Shown piece after piece: positions 28,243-37,337 of a DNA stretch of 64,000 bases. Position 1 is the stretch's first letter, and each line of letters opens with the position of its first letter. Origin of the DNA: an uncultured Lactobacillus sp. (GTDB taxonomy: Bacteria > Bacillota > Bacilli > Lactobacillales > Lactobacillaceae). The notes beneath the pieces are model-generated. The model was not told the DNA's origin. It made no database searches and worked only from the letters and a program-made list of their open reading frames with translations. The stretch lies in the NCBI GenBank assembly GCA_937874185.1, contig CALNAK010000022.1:124001-188000 (forward strand), in the 5' to 3' direction. A program made the position numbers and the translations under genes.

Positions 28243-30618
28243 ATGCCGACAAAGATTGGAATTCGCCAGTTAGTGGAGTTTGTTTTACGAAGTGGTGATT
28301 TGAATGAAACAAAAAATAGTCAAAACACTGCCCAAAACGGCGCCAGAATCCATCGTCGACTTCAAAAAAAACGTTCAATTGATGCCGATTATGAAAGCGA
28401 AGTTTATTTAAAATCCATTGTGACCATGAATGATACCGACTATTTGATTTCAGGCCGAGCTGATGGGGTTAAGCTGACGGCAGATAGTGCCTTAATTGAA
28501 GAGTTCAAAACTTCGGATCAACCGTATGACGAGTTGAGTGATAACACTTTGGAATTGTATTGGGGCCAAGTTCAGGTTTATGGATATTTATTACTGAAAG
28601 ATCATCCGGAATATGAACATGTCACATTACAATTGACTTATTTTCGAGTCAGTACTGAAGAAGTCACAACCGATGAAAGAGTTTTAGGACGACCAGAATT
28701 AACTAAATTCTTCCAAGATTTGATTGATGAATATGAATATTGGCTCACTTTGCGAGCTGAATTACGTAAAACTAGAAATACTTCGATTCAAAAATTGAAC
28801 TTTCCGTTTCCGCAATTTCGTACCGGCCAACATGAATTAGCTGGTGCCGTCTATAAGACAATCTGTCTGGAGAAACGATTATTTGTGGAAGCACCGACCG
28901 GAACTGGGAAAACAATTTCAACTTTATTCCCAGCAATTAAGGCAATGGGTGAAGAAAAAATTCAGCGATTGTTTTATCTAACGGCCAAACAGAGTACTCG
29001 ACATGTGGCTGAAGAAACGATTGAATTGATGGCTAACAAGGGATTGAAACTCAAAAGTATTACCTTAACTGCTAAAGATAAGATTCGTTTTCCTGAAGAA
29101 CAGGATGTGCCACCAGAAGATAATCCTTATATGATTGGGTATTATGACCGTCTAAAGCCAGCGCTGGCTGATTTGTTGACGAATGAAGATGCAATCACGC
29201 GAGCAGTAGTTGAAAAATATGCAAAAAAACACACGGTGGATCCATTTGAATTTTCATTGGATGCGTCGTTATTTTGTGATGTCATAATTTGTGATTACAA
29301 TTATTTATTTGATCCATTAGTTTACTTACAAAGATTTTTTATTGAAAAAGATACGGATAACTTTTTTCTAATTGATGAAGTTCATAATTTAGTCAGTCGG
29401 TCACGTGATATGTATTCAGCTGAAATCAGTGATAAAGCTATTGGTTCACTTCTAAAAGATGCTAAGAAAATTAAGAATAAATCGAGTGCTGAATTTCAAA
29501 CACAAATAAAGAAGATTCAACGAGTTTTTAAGCAGATAAAAAAAGTCCTCCAAGAGGAAGACCGTGAAGAGAAAATAACTAGTGAAATACCGGATAAGTT
29601 AATTAAAGTTTTAAGTAAGTTCGATGATTTTATGAGTGAATGGATGCCAGAACAGAAGCCATCTGATTTCTTTGAAAGTGCAAAAGATTATTTCTTTAAT
29701 TGCCTAACTTTTGTCAAAATTTCTTTCCTATATGATGATAGTTATAAAACTAGAATCGTTTTGGACGGAAAAAATTTGGTTATTAAACAGATTTGTCTGG
29801 ATCCAAGTAATTTTATTAATCAGTCATTGGATTTAGGAATTGGAGCCGTCTTGTTTTCAGCAACACTTTCACCAATGGATTATTATCAAAGCGTTTTGGG
29901 TGGAATAGATAATAGTTTGGCTTATCAATTACCATCACCGTTTCCTGTGGATAACCAGAATATTTTGATAACACAATACGTCCAAACAACTTATAAGCAA
30001 AGACAATTCAGTGAAGAGAGTATTATTCAAAGTTTGAAGGCTTTAATTTCTGCTAAAACAGGAAATTATTTGGTGTTTTTTCCTTCTTACGGATACTTGA
30101 ATCAAATTAAAGCGGTTTTTGAGAAAGAATATCCTGACGTGAAGACAATTACTCAGGCGACTGGTATGGATAACGCTGCCCGAGAGGAGTTTCTCAATAA
30201 ATTCGAGGATAATCCTAAGGAAACGTTATTGGCTTTCTGCGTGTTAGGTGGAATTTTCTCTGAGGGAATTGATTTACGAGGTAATCGATTGATTGGCGTG
30301 GCAATTGTTAGTGTTGGCTTACCTGGTTTGAGTGCTGAAAATAACTTGATTCGTGACTATTACGATGAAGAAAATGGGCACGGTTTTGAATACGCCTATC
30401 AGATGCCAGGGATGAATAACGTTTTGCAGGCAGCGGGACGATTGATTCGTAGCAGTCATGATAGTGGGATTATCTTATTGATGGATCAACGTTTTGGTAG
30501 CGCCAGATATACACGACTTTTTCCACCACATTGGCAAAACTACCAACGAGTGCAATCTTTAAAACAATTAACAACTGATGTGGATAACTTCTGGAAAGGA
30601 CATTCCAATGAAAACTAA
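28243..30618 (+). CDS. DinG/XPD-like superfamily 2 helicase with N-terminal PD-(D/E)XK nuclease domain
   Basis: A 791-residue protein. Residues 1-180 form a RecB/Cas4-like nuclease: GRADGV (Asp74), EEFK (Glu87, Lys89) and QVQVY (Gln109, Tyr113). Helicase motifs follow: Walker A APTGTGKT (217-224), DEVH box (378-381), FSATLSP, and QAAGRLIRS near the end. Relatives carry a four-Cys Fe-S domain between motifs I and II; here those positions read R282, about 288-290 without Cys, N294 and D333. It is probably a cytosolic DNA-processing helicase-nuclease. The start has AAGGAGG. The next gene overlaps its end. Confidence 0.87.
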   Translation: MPTKIGIRQLVEFVLRSGDLNETKNSQNTAQNGARIHRRLQKKRSIDADYESEVYLKSIVTMNDTDYLISGRADGVKLTADSALIEEFKTSDQPYDELSDNTLELYWGQVQVYGYLLLKDHPEYEHVTLQLTYFRVSTEEVTTDERVLGRPELTKFFQDLIDEYEYWLTLRAELRKTRNTSIQKLNFPFPQFRTGQHELAGAVYKTICLEKRLFVEAPTGTGKTISTLFPAIKAMGEEKIQRLFYLTAKQSTRHVAEETIELMANKGLKLKSITLTAKDKIRFPEEQDVPPEDNPYMIGYYDRLKPALADLLTNEDAITRAVVEKYAKKHTVDPFEFSLDASLFCDVIICDYNYLFDPLVYLQRFFIEKDTDNFFLIDEVHNLVSRSRDMYSAEISDKAIGSLLKDAKKIKNKSSAEFQTQIKKIQRVFKQIKKVLQEEDREEKITSEIPDKLIKVLSKFDDFMSEWMPEQKPSDFFESAKDYFFNCLTFVKISFLYDDSYKTRIVLDGKNLVIKQICLDPSNFINQSLDLGIGAVLFSATLSPMDYYQSVLGGIDNSLAYQLPSPFPVDNQNILITQYVQTTYKQRQFSEESIIQSLKALISAKTGNYLVFFPSYGYLNQIKAVFEKEYPDVKTITQATGMDNAAREEFLNKFEDNPKETLLAFCVLGGIFSEGIDLRGNRLIGVAIVSVGLPGLSAENNLIRDYYDEENGHGFEYAYQMPGMNNVLQAAGRLIRSSHDSGIILLMDQRFGSARYTRLFPPHWQNYQRVQSLKQLTTDVDNFWKGHSNEN

Positions 30619-31324
30619 ACTAACTAAAAATTTAGAGAGCACCTTGTATGAATATTGTTATGAACAGGGTGCCTATGTAGTTGAAGAAGTTTCCATGCCC
30701 GATAAAAAGGGAATCGTGGATACTTTAAGTTATCAACAACTGACTGACGGCCAGATTGAATGGCGTTGTTATGAATTGAAGGTTACTAAGTCCGATTTTC
30801 ATTCGAAAGCTAAATTGTCCTTTATTGGAAATTATAATTATTTTGTTTTACCACAGAAACTATATGAAGAGGTGGCATCAGAAATTCCAGCCCATATTGG
30901 AGTTTTAATTTATCGTGCTTTTGATAAGGCAGCGATTGAAGCTTCACCACAAACACTTCGTTCACCAGGTTTCTTGACTGTGGCGAAAAAGGCTCAGTAT
31001 CAAGAATTACAAGTTGATGAACAATATTTAACGAGTCATTTTGTGGCGTCGTTATTTCGGGAAGTGGATAAGGCTAAACGAGTTGAAAAAGGTCTGCAAT
31101 TGTATTCAGATGACCGTCTCTATAAAGAATTGAAGAAGCGAGCTAAAGCTGGATATGACGTTTATACGCCAGATCATAATTTATATGATCGGTTTGTTGA
31201 AGACATGAAAGATGACGCAATTACGGCTTTGCAAGAAGAGTTGGATGCTCGAAACGTGGAGTACCAAGAGTTGAAGTTAAAATTGCAAGAACAGAATAAA
31301 CCAAATTTGGAGGGTAAACTATGA
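30608..31324 (+). CDS. MmcB-like PD-(D/E)XK nuclease family protein
   Basis: A 238-residue protein. Residues 20-90 hold a restriction-like core: GIVDTLSYQ (Asp38), RCYELKVTKSDF (Glu56, Lys58) and IGNYNYFVLP, matching the MmcB/sce7726-type nuclease families linked to DNA repair. The C-terminal third is alpha-helical and charged with a short coiled coil. ATG 30608 overlaps the helicase stop by 11 nt and has AAAGGAC ahead of it; the open frame back to 30578 is not needed. It is translationally coupled to both neighbours. Confidence 0.78.
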   Translation: MKTKLTKNLESTLYEYCYEQGAYVVEEVSMPDKKGIVDTLSYQQLTDGQIEWRCYELKVTKSDFHSKAKLSFIGNYNYFVLPQKLYEEVASEIPAHIGVLIYRAFDKAAIEASPQTLRSPGFLTVAKKAQYQELQVDEQYLTSHFVASLFREVDKAKRVEKGLQLYSDDRLYKELKKRAKAGYDVYTPDHNLYDRFVEDMKDDAITALQEELDARNVEYQELKLKLQEQNKPNLEGKL

Positions 31325-32241
31325 CTTACTTTCCTTATTTTCGTGGTCGCATGTATGATTTATTGGCGTTACAAGAGTTATGTGAGAATGATCAGCTAGG
31401 TTCGCAAATTGTGCCAATCATTGAACCAGTTAGAGATTCCAAGGAATTACAAAAGACAGTCACAACGTTTATTGAACATAGGCAACAGTTTAGTATTGTC
31501 GCAAATCCGCAAGTTAGTGTTTACGGATTGAATGATACGAAGCTTTTTCCACTGCCAGATATGCATAAGTTATCATTCTTTTATCCGAGTGCTATTTTGG
31601 CAGCTGATTTCAGTAGTGATTTTTTGAAGAAAAATGTAGAACAAGAATCATTGTTAATTGTTAATAACTTTGAACTGTTGAAGGTATATAAAAATACTTC
31701 TGTGCTTAAAAGTGTGGATAAAGTTTTGATTCCAGAAGTAGCTCGGATGCATGAATTGGTTAAGAATAAAGCCGTTTCACTGACTGATCCGTTGACGTTT
31801 GCCCATCATGTGGAAGACTATGCTAATTTGGTTGATGAATATTTCGAGCCGGTCTCATGGTATGAACAGGTGGATGACTATGTCGGATTTGGTGACTATT
31901 CAATGGTTGGACATGTTTATTTTGATAAGGGGATGCCCGCCAGAGCGATTGCAATTCATCTGATTTATGTCACAGAAGATGGCAGTTTGCGTGTGCATCA
32001 TTTTGTTTCTGATAGTAATGAGAAAATGAGTGGACAGAAGGATAAGTTCTTTGAGGCTTTAAACAAAATGGTTATATGGGTTCATGAAAATATCAATGGA
32101 CTAAATCTGACCCCTGCCTTAGAGACGCTGTTAGAATATAGCAAACAGGACAAGTTCCCTGGTTTGGGGATGGTTAAGAAATTGTCAATCATGCATCATA
32201 TGCAGTTGATGCAACGGTTGTTGGAGCGTCCTCTAGAATAA
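31321..32241 (+). CDS. sce7725-like (beta protein family) protein
   Basis: A 306-residue protein beginning MTYFPYFRGRMYDLLALQEL, with IVPIIEPVRDSKELQKT, the start typical of sce7725 family proteins (related to Pfam Beta_protein). Family function is unknown; elsewhere it pairs with sce7726-type nuclease-like proteins. Here it overlaps the nuclease gene by 4 nt (ATGA), which makes a helicase-nuclease, nuclease and sce7725 operon. No signal peptide or membrane segment is seen. Confidence 0.75.
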   Translation: MTYFPYFRGRMYDLLALQELCENDQLGSQIVPIIEPVRDSKELQKTVTTFIEHRQQFSIVANPQVSVYGLNDTKLFPLPDMHKLSFFYPSAILAADFSSDFLKKNVEQESLLIVNNFELLKVYKNTSVLKSVDKVLIPEVARMHELVKNKAVSLTDPLTFAHHVEDYANLVDEYFEPVSWYEQVDDYVGFGDYSMVGHVYFDKGMPARAIAIHLIYVTEDGSLRVHHFVSDSNEKMSGQKDKFFEALNKMVIWVHENINGLNLTPALETLLEYSKQDKFPGLGMVKKLSIMHHMQLMQRLLERPLE

Positions 32242-32243
32242 AA

Positions 32244-32276
32244 ATGGTTCCTACTTTTTTTCAAAAGTAAGAACCA
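32244..32276. terminator. terminator between convergent genes
   Basis: GGTTCCTACTTTT and AAAAGTAAGAACC form a stem. The T-run is on the minus side (CATTTTTATTC), so it best serves the dehydrogenase transcript after repeat A2. Confidence 0.7.
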
Positions 32277-32282
32277 AACTTG

Positions 32283-32407
32283 TAGCGTAAATATGGAACA
32301 AAACACAACTTCACTCCGCTTAATCCAAAATAGACGGCGACTCAGAGGCGAGTCACCGTCTATTTCACATTAATGCTCGGAAGCTGAACGTATTTTGTCC
32401 CGTTCTG
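32283..32407 (-). repeat. structured intergenic repeat, family A copy 2
   Basis: Read on the minus strand. It starts 13 nt after the stop codon of the dehydrogenase gene at 32420. The flanks match A1 closely, but the inner hairpin is AGACGGTGACTCG-type instead of GGACGGTAACTCG-type, with compensating changes in the other arm. The terminator at 32244 follows. Confidence 0.87.
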
Positions 32408-32419
32408 AAATTCTCTTTA

Positions 32420-33283
32420 TTACCACCATAATTTAATTAAAGCTTGTGTACCATCATTGCCGAGGTCTTTATCGTCAACGAGTGTTTCATAAAGTTTCTT
32501 TGCTTGTTTTGTAGCTGGCAAATCAAGATTCATCTTTTCACTTTCATCGAGTGCAATTCGCAAATCTTTGAGGAAATGTTTTGAATAGAATCCTGGTTTG
32601 AAGTCATCGTTCAAGATACGTGGGCCATAATTTTCCAAACTCCAGTTATCACCGCCACCACCTTCAACAGTTTCGAGAACTGATTGTAGATCCAATCCGG
32701 CAGCTTTAGCGTAAACAAACATTTCAGTTAAACCAGTCATTGTTCCAGCAATCATAATTTGATTAGCCATTTTGGCATGTTGTCCGGCACCGTAAGAACC
32801 AAAATAATGACTGACTTTACCAATGATTTCAAAGATTGGTTGGAGTGTTTCGAAAGCCTCTTTGGATCCACCGACCATGATAGTCAATTTACCATCACGG
32901 GCACCGACATCTCCACCTGAAACGGGAGCATCGATTGATTGAACACCAATAGTTTCAGCTCTTTCACCGATTTTTTTAGCTAATGTAGGAGTACTAGTTG
33001 TCATATCAACAATGATTTTTCCAGTGGTTAAGCCAGCGAAAATACCATTGTCCTTGAAGTAAACATCTTCAACATCTTGAGGAAATCCAACCATAGTAAA
33101 AATAATGTCAGCACTTTCGGCGACATCCTTTGGGTTGGCATACCATTTAGCGCCTTTGGCAATTAGTGGTTCAGCCTTTGACTCAGTTCTTGTGTAAATA
33201 TCAACGTCGTAGTTAGCCTTTAACAAGTTGTTAATAATGCCACTACCCATAACGCCTGTACCAATGAAACCAATTTTTTGCAT
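32420..33283 (-). CDS. beta-hydroxyacid dehydrogenase family (3-hydroxyisobutyrate/tartronate semialdehyde reductase-like)
   Basis: A 287-residue NAD(P)-dependent enzyme. It has GFIGTGVMGSGI (residues 5-16), the substrate loop DAPVSGGDVGARDGKLTIMVGG, and GAGQHAKMANQIM with the catalytic Lys. This is the GarR/HIBADH family, which reduces or oxidises small beta-hydroxyacids; the exact substrate is not visible. GGAGG precedes ATG 33283. Its mRNA would carry repeat A2 in the 3' UTR. Confidence 0.88.
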   Translation of the reverse strand: MQKIGFIGTGVMGSGIINNLLKANYDVDIYTRTESKAEPLIAKGAKWYANPKDVAESADIIFTMVGFPQDVEDVYFKDNGIFAGLTTGKIIVDMTTSTPTLAKKIGERAETIGVQSIDAPVSGGDVGARDGKLTIMVGGSKEAFETLQPIFEIIGKVSHYFGSYGAGQHAKMANQIMIAGTMTGLTEMFVYAKAAGLDLQSVLETVEGGGGDNWSLENYGPRILNDDFKPGFYSKHFLKDLRIALDESEKMNLDLPATKQAKKLYETLVDDKDLGNDGTQALIKLWW

Positions 33284-33429
33284 GATATATCCTCCAATCG
33301 TTATTTCAATTATATTATAAGAAAAAACTTGTCGGTAATAATATGATTATTCTATTTTTTTGCATGTTTTCTTTGCTATAATTCACTTGATACGTAGTCT
33401 AAGTCAAATAGATATGGGAGGGGAGTTTA

Positions 33430-34281
33430 ATGAAATTTATTAAGGATTATTATAAGAGTATTTTAGCGGCTTTATTCTATGGAATAACCTCGGCTCTAGG
33501 TATTCAATTACTATTGCAGCCGGCTAAACTTTACACCAGTGGCGTGACAGGTGCGTCACAATTAATCGTCAACTTACTAGACCAATTTGTACACGTAAGT
33601 ACACCAGTATATTTATGGTATGCCTTACTGAATTTGCCTTTGATTATCTTGGCTTGGTTCAAGTTAGGTAAAAAATTTACAATTCTATCAATTATTTCAG
33701 TTGTAGCGGCATCGATATTTATCTTGATCATACCGTTATATCCAATCACTAAGGATCCATTGCTTTCAGCAGTTTTTGGGGGAATCCTTTCTGGTTCAGG
33801 AATCGGGTTGTGTTTCCGTTATGGATTCTCAACTGGGGGAACTGATATCATTGCTTTAATTGTTCAAAGAAGTACTGGACGTACTGTTGGACAAGTCAGT
33901 TTTGCCGTTAATGCCATTATTATTACGATTGCTGGTTTTGCCTTTGGCTGGGAATTAGCTTTATATACAATTATTTCAATTTATATCACTAATATGGTGA
34001 TTGATAAAATGTATATTCAGCAACAAAAAATTACCGTTACGGTTTATTCACATAAGATTGATGAGATTTCTAAGGAATTATTGAAATCACTTAATCGTGG
34101 TTTGACTTTGGATTATCACCTAAGAGGCGCTTATTCAGGTGAAGAAATCGGTTCTATAACGATGGTACTCACAAAATACCAATTATTCTTTGCAAAAAAA
34201 GTAATTGTTGGCGTCGATCCGAGTGCGTTCATCAATATTCAACCAACGATGTCGATTGCTGGTAAATTCAATGACAATTAG
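33430..34281 (+). CDS. YitT family membrane protein
   Basis: A 283-residue protein with five to six membrane helices (YitT_membrane repeats, with GVTGASQLIVNLL and FRYGFSTGGTDIIALIVQRSTGR) and a cytosolic C-terminal DUF2179 domain (KITVTVYSHKIDEISKELL ... FINIQPTMSIAGKF). This is a widespread Firmicute family with no settled transport substrate. GGGAGGGGAG precedes ATG 33430. Confidence 0.88.
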   Translation: MKFIKDYYKSILAALFYGITSALGIQLLLQPAKLYTSGVTGASQLIVNLLDQFVHVSTPVYLWYALLNLPLIILAWFKLGKKFTILSIISVVAASIFILIIPLYPITKDPLLSAVFGGILSGSGIGLCFRYGFSTGGTDIIALIVQRSTGRTVGQVSFAVNAIIITIAGFAFGWELALYTIISIYITNMVIDKMYIQQQKITVTVYSHKIDEISKELLKSLNRGLTLDYHLRGAYSGEEIGSITMVLTKYQLFFAKKVIVGVDPSAFINIQPTMSIAGKFNDN

Positions 34282-34293
34282 TAATTAATATTG

Positions 34294-34337
34294 AAGATTT
34301 CAAAAATGATTATTGTCGTTTTTGGAATCTTTTTTGG
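34294..34337 (+). terminator. intrinsic terminator
   Basis: AGATTTCAAAAA and TTTTTGGAATCT (one G-T pair), then TTTTT. Confidence 0.75.
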
Positions 34338-34387
34338 TTCCAAATCTCCTATAATGTTAACTAGTAAGTTACAAGGAGATTAAACCT

Positions 34388-34972
34388 ATGAAAACAATTA
34401 TTTATGCTCACCCATATCCGGGAAGTTTTAATCATGAAATCCTTAATCGATTATCTTATTCATTTTCTAAATATGATGATGATTTCCAAATTATTGATTT
34501 GTATTCCGATGACTTTAATCCATTACTCTCAAAAGAAGATTTACTATTACATAGTCAGGGAAAAACTTGTGATGAATTAGTTAGAAAATATCAACGTGAG
34601 TTGAAAGTCTCAGATGAATTGATCTTTATTTTCCCAATTTGGTGGCAAAACATGCCAGCCATTTTAAAGGGCTTCTTTGATAAAATTATGTTGAATGGTT
34701 TTGCTTATAACGAGGATAATGGTTGGAAAGGATTGTTAACTAATATCAAAGAAGTAACAATCGTTACCACTTCAACCGTTACAAAAGAATATTTGGAAAC
34801 TAAATGTGGTGATCCAATTCAAAAAGTTATGATCAATCGGACGTTGACAGATTTAGGAATTGAACCTGCTAACTGTAATTGGATTCATTTTGGGGAAGTT
34901 AATACAACGACCGATGAAGTACGTGAAAAATTCCTAGATGATTTACCAGAATTATATGCTAATAATAAATAG
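34388..34972 (+). CDS. NAD(P)H-dependent flavin oxidoreductase (flavodoxin-like, MdaB/KefF type)
   Basis: A 194-residue protein. YAHPYPGSFNHEIL binds the FMN/FAD phosphate, and FIFPIWWQNMPAILKGFFDKIML is the signature of the flavodoxin_2 quinone reductase family. It should reduce quinones or related acceptors with two electrons using NAD(P)H. CAAGGAG precedes ATG 34388. Confidence 0.88.
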   Translation: MKTIIYAHPYPGSFNHEILNRLSYSFSKYDDDFQIIDLYSDDFNPLLSKEDLLLHSQGKTCDELVRKYQRELKVSDELIFIFPIWWQNMPAILKGFFDKIMLNGFAYNEDNGWKGLLTNIKEVTIVTTSTVTKEYLETKCGDPIQKVMINRTLTDLGIEPANCNWIHFGEVNTTTDEVREKFLDDLPELYANNK

Positions 34973-34989
34973 CGTAATTTACTTTTGTG

Positions 34990-35029
34990 AGACACTTCCA
35001 ATGCATTTTAAGTTGGGAGTGTCTTTTTA
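34990..35029 (+). terminator. intrinsic terminator
   Basis: AGACACTTCCAA and TTGGGAGTGTCT (one G-T pair), then TTTTT. Confidence 0.82.
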
Positions 35030-35333
35030 TGTTCTGTATAAAAAAATATTTGTTGGATAAAAGGAAATTTAATACGGGGTATATGGAATGTATTCTTTTA
35101 TAAATAAAAAAATACTAGTGAGAGAAAAACGTTTAAACTTAATATGACTCAACGTATTTAAACATTTGCTTAAAATTATCAGTATTGCCAATGTTTTATT
35201 AGATTATTTTGTTAATAATTTGAAATCTTGAGTTTTCCCAATTTACCAAGTATCATCTTTAGATATAAGTGTATTATGGTTTAATATATATATTGACTGT
35301 ATCAAGGGATATAAAAATGAGGATGTTGTATTA
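35030..35333. other. AT-rich upstream region of the LTA synthase-like gene
   Basis: About 300 nt without a supported gene. It holds only promoter-like A/T stretches and the ribosome site GAGGATG near 35320. I see no repeat or RNA structure. Confidence 0.6.
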
Positions 35334-37220
35334 ATGCGTAAAAAAATTAACGTAATAGGTTTATTACAATTATTATTTATGGCTTTATCAGCGTTTGCCG
35401 TGGCTTTTATTCTAAATTATGCTCAAACCAATGATTTGATCTTCACGAAACAAATCGTCTTTCAAACTAATTTAAATACTTATTTACTGACAAGTTTGAT
35501 ATTGTTTCTGATTTATCTTGGTTTATATGGATTGTTTAATCGCTTTTTCTATTCTTCAGCAATATTCTACGTGTTCTTTGCGATTTATGCCGTAGCTGAT
35601 CGTTTAAAAGTGACGTCACGTTCGGAACCAATTTTACCAAGCGATTTGTCGCTCTTAAAGAATATTAAGGGTTTATTAGATATGGTAACTATGCAAGTAA
35701 CATTGATTGTTGTTGTATTGATTGTCATTATCGTTGCTGCAGCGATTCTTATGGAGAAACATTTTGGTAAGAATACGATTCGTTTTGGTAAAATATCAAG
35801 ATTGATTTTTGTGGCTTTGGCCGCATTCAGTATCGGCAGTTTCTATACAGCTAGTGATGATAGTTCTTTAACTTATCAAGTTTTAGCTAAAGCTGGTTAT
35901 ACGAACTATGCTTCAAATATCAACCAGTCAGCCAACAGTAACGGTCCTATGCTGACATTTTTGGGTAACATGTATGTTGATGTTATGGATCAACCAAAAG
36001 GCTACAGCAAGCAAAAAATGGAATCTCTGGTCAAAGAATATCGTTCTGAGGCAAAAGATATTAATAAAGATCGTTCCAATAATAATTTGAGTGATCAAAC
36101 TTTGATTTTTGTCTTGAGTGAAAGTTTTTCTGATCCAAGTAGAGTTCCCAATATTAAACTGAACCAAGATCCAATGCCTAATATTAGAAATATCAAGAAG
36201 AATACTACTTCAGGATTGATGATGAGTTCCGGCTATGGTGGGGGAACTGCCAATATGGAATACATGACGTTGACCGGTTTAGCAATGAACCAGTTCTCTG
36301 ATTCATTACAATCTCCTTATACTCAATTAGTTAATAAACAAGAAGATCCAATTAATATTGCAAATAGCTTTAAAACAAGTGCTGCGATTCATCCGTTCCA
36401 TGGTAATTTCTATAATCGTAATACTGTTTATAAAAAGTTTGGGATTCAAACATTTAGAAACCTTGATACTAAAGGTTCCTTAGCACTAAAACAGACTGAC
36501 ACTTTGCCACAGATGGAATACGTCTCCGATACGTCAGCGTATAACGATACACTTTGGCAAATAAATCAGGCTAAGGGTGGTCAATTTATTAATTTGGTTA
36601 CGATGCAAAATCATATGCCATACACGAATAAATATACTGATAACCCTTATAAGGTAACTGGTTCAGGAATTAGCGATAAATCACGCTCTCTCGCTGAGAA
36701 TTTCTCAAGAAGTATCAACTATACCGATAACTCAACAAAAGAGTTCCTAGAGAAATTAGATGCTATTGAGAAGCCAATCACAGTTGTTTGGTATGGTGAT
36801 CATTTACCTGGTATTTATGATGGTAATGATATTTATAAATATAACGTTGCTGAACATGAGACTGATTACTTCGTTTATAGTAATAAATACGCTCGTGATC
36901 ATGGCAATGGGACAACCAAATTGACTGACAAAGATACTGACGTTACCGATCCAAATGGATTTATTCCGTTAGCCTTGAAACAAATGGACCAAAAAGTAAC
37001 ACCTTACTATGCGCTATTAACTAAAGTTCAAGAAGACGTACCAGCAATGGCTAAGAGTATTGATGAAAACAGCAATAACTTGTACGTTGGTAAGAATGGT
37101 GTAGAGGTTAAAGATAGCCAATTAACAGATAAGCAAAATAAAATTATTCATGATTACAAATTAGTTCAATACGATTTAACAAGCGGTAAAGGATATAGTA
37201 AATCAACCATCAATAAGTAG
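35334..37220 (+). CDS. LTA synthase family sulfatase-fold membrane protein, first copy
   Basis: A 628-residue protein. Five N-terminal membrane helices (about residues 1-175) precede an extracellular sulfatase-fold domain. FVLSESFSDPSRVPNI binds the first metal, YGGGTANMEYMTLTG carries the candidate catalytic Thr, and VWYGDHLPGIYD is the second metal motif. LtaS-type enzymes move glycerol-phosphate from phosphatidylglycerol to teichoic or other surface polymers. It differs from canonical LtaS in sequence, so it may modify another envelope glycan. A paralog follows immediately. Confidence 0.87.
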   Translation: MRKKINVIGLLQLLFMALSAFAVAFILNYAQTNDLIFTKQIVFQTNLNTYLLTSLILFLIYLGLYGLFNRFFYSSAIFYVFFAIYAVADRLKVTSRSEPILPSDLSLLKNIKGLLDMVTMQVTLIVVVLIVIIVAAAILMEKHFGKNTIRFGKISRLIFVALAAFSIGSFYTASDDSSLTYQVLAKAGYTNYASNINQSANSNGPMLTFLGNMYVDVMDQPKGYSKQKMESLVKEYRSEAKDINKDRSNNNLSDQTLIFVLSESFSDPSRVPNIKLNQDPMPNIRNIKKNTTSGLMMSSGYGGGTANMEYMTLTGLAMNQFSDSLQSPYTQLVNKQEDPINIANSFKTSAAIHPFHGNFYNRNTVYKKFGIQTFRNLDTKGSLALKQTDTLPQMEYVSDTSAYNDTLWQINQAKGGQFINLVTMQNHMPYTNKYTDNPYKVTGSGISDKSRSLAENFSRSINYTDNSTKEFLEKLDAIEKPITVVWYGDHLPGIYDGNDIYKYNVAEHETDYFVYSNKYARDHGNGTTKLTDKDTDVTDPNGFIPLALKQMDQKVTPYYALLTKVQEDVPAMAKSIDENSNNLYVGKNGVEVKDSQLTDKQNKIIHDYKLVQYDLTSGKGYSKSTINK

Positions 37221-37251
37221 TGCTTGGAGAAAAATCCAGGCACTACTTTTT
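37216..37251 (+). terminator. intrinsic terminator between the two sulfatase genes
   Basis: AGTAGTGCTTGGA and TCCAGGCACTACT (one G-T pair), then TTTT. It overlaps the stop codon of the first gene, so the two copies are separate transcripts. Confidence 0.78.
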
Positions 37252-37337
37252 GTATATTTGGATTAAGATATAATGAGTTAATATAAAGGGTATTATTCTT
37301 ATTTATGAAATAATTCAAACTAAGGATGTTTTAATTC

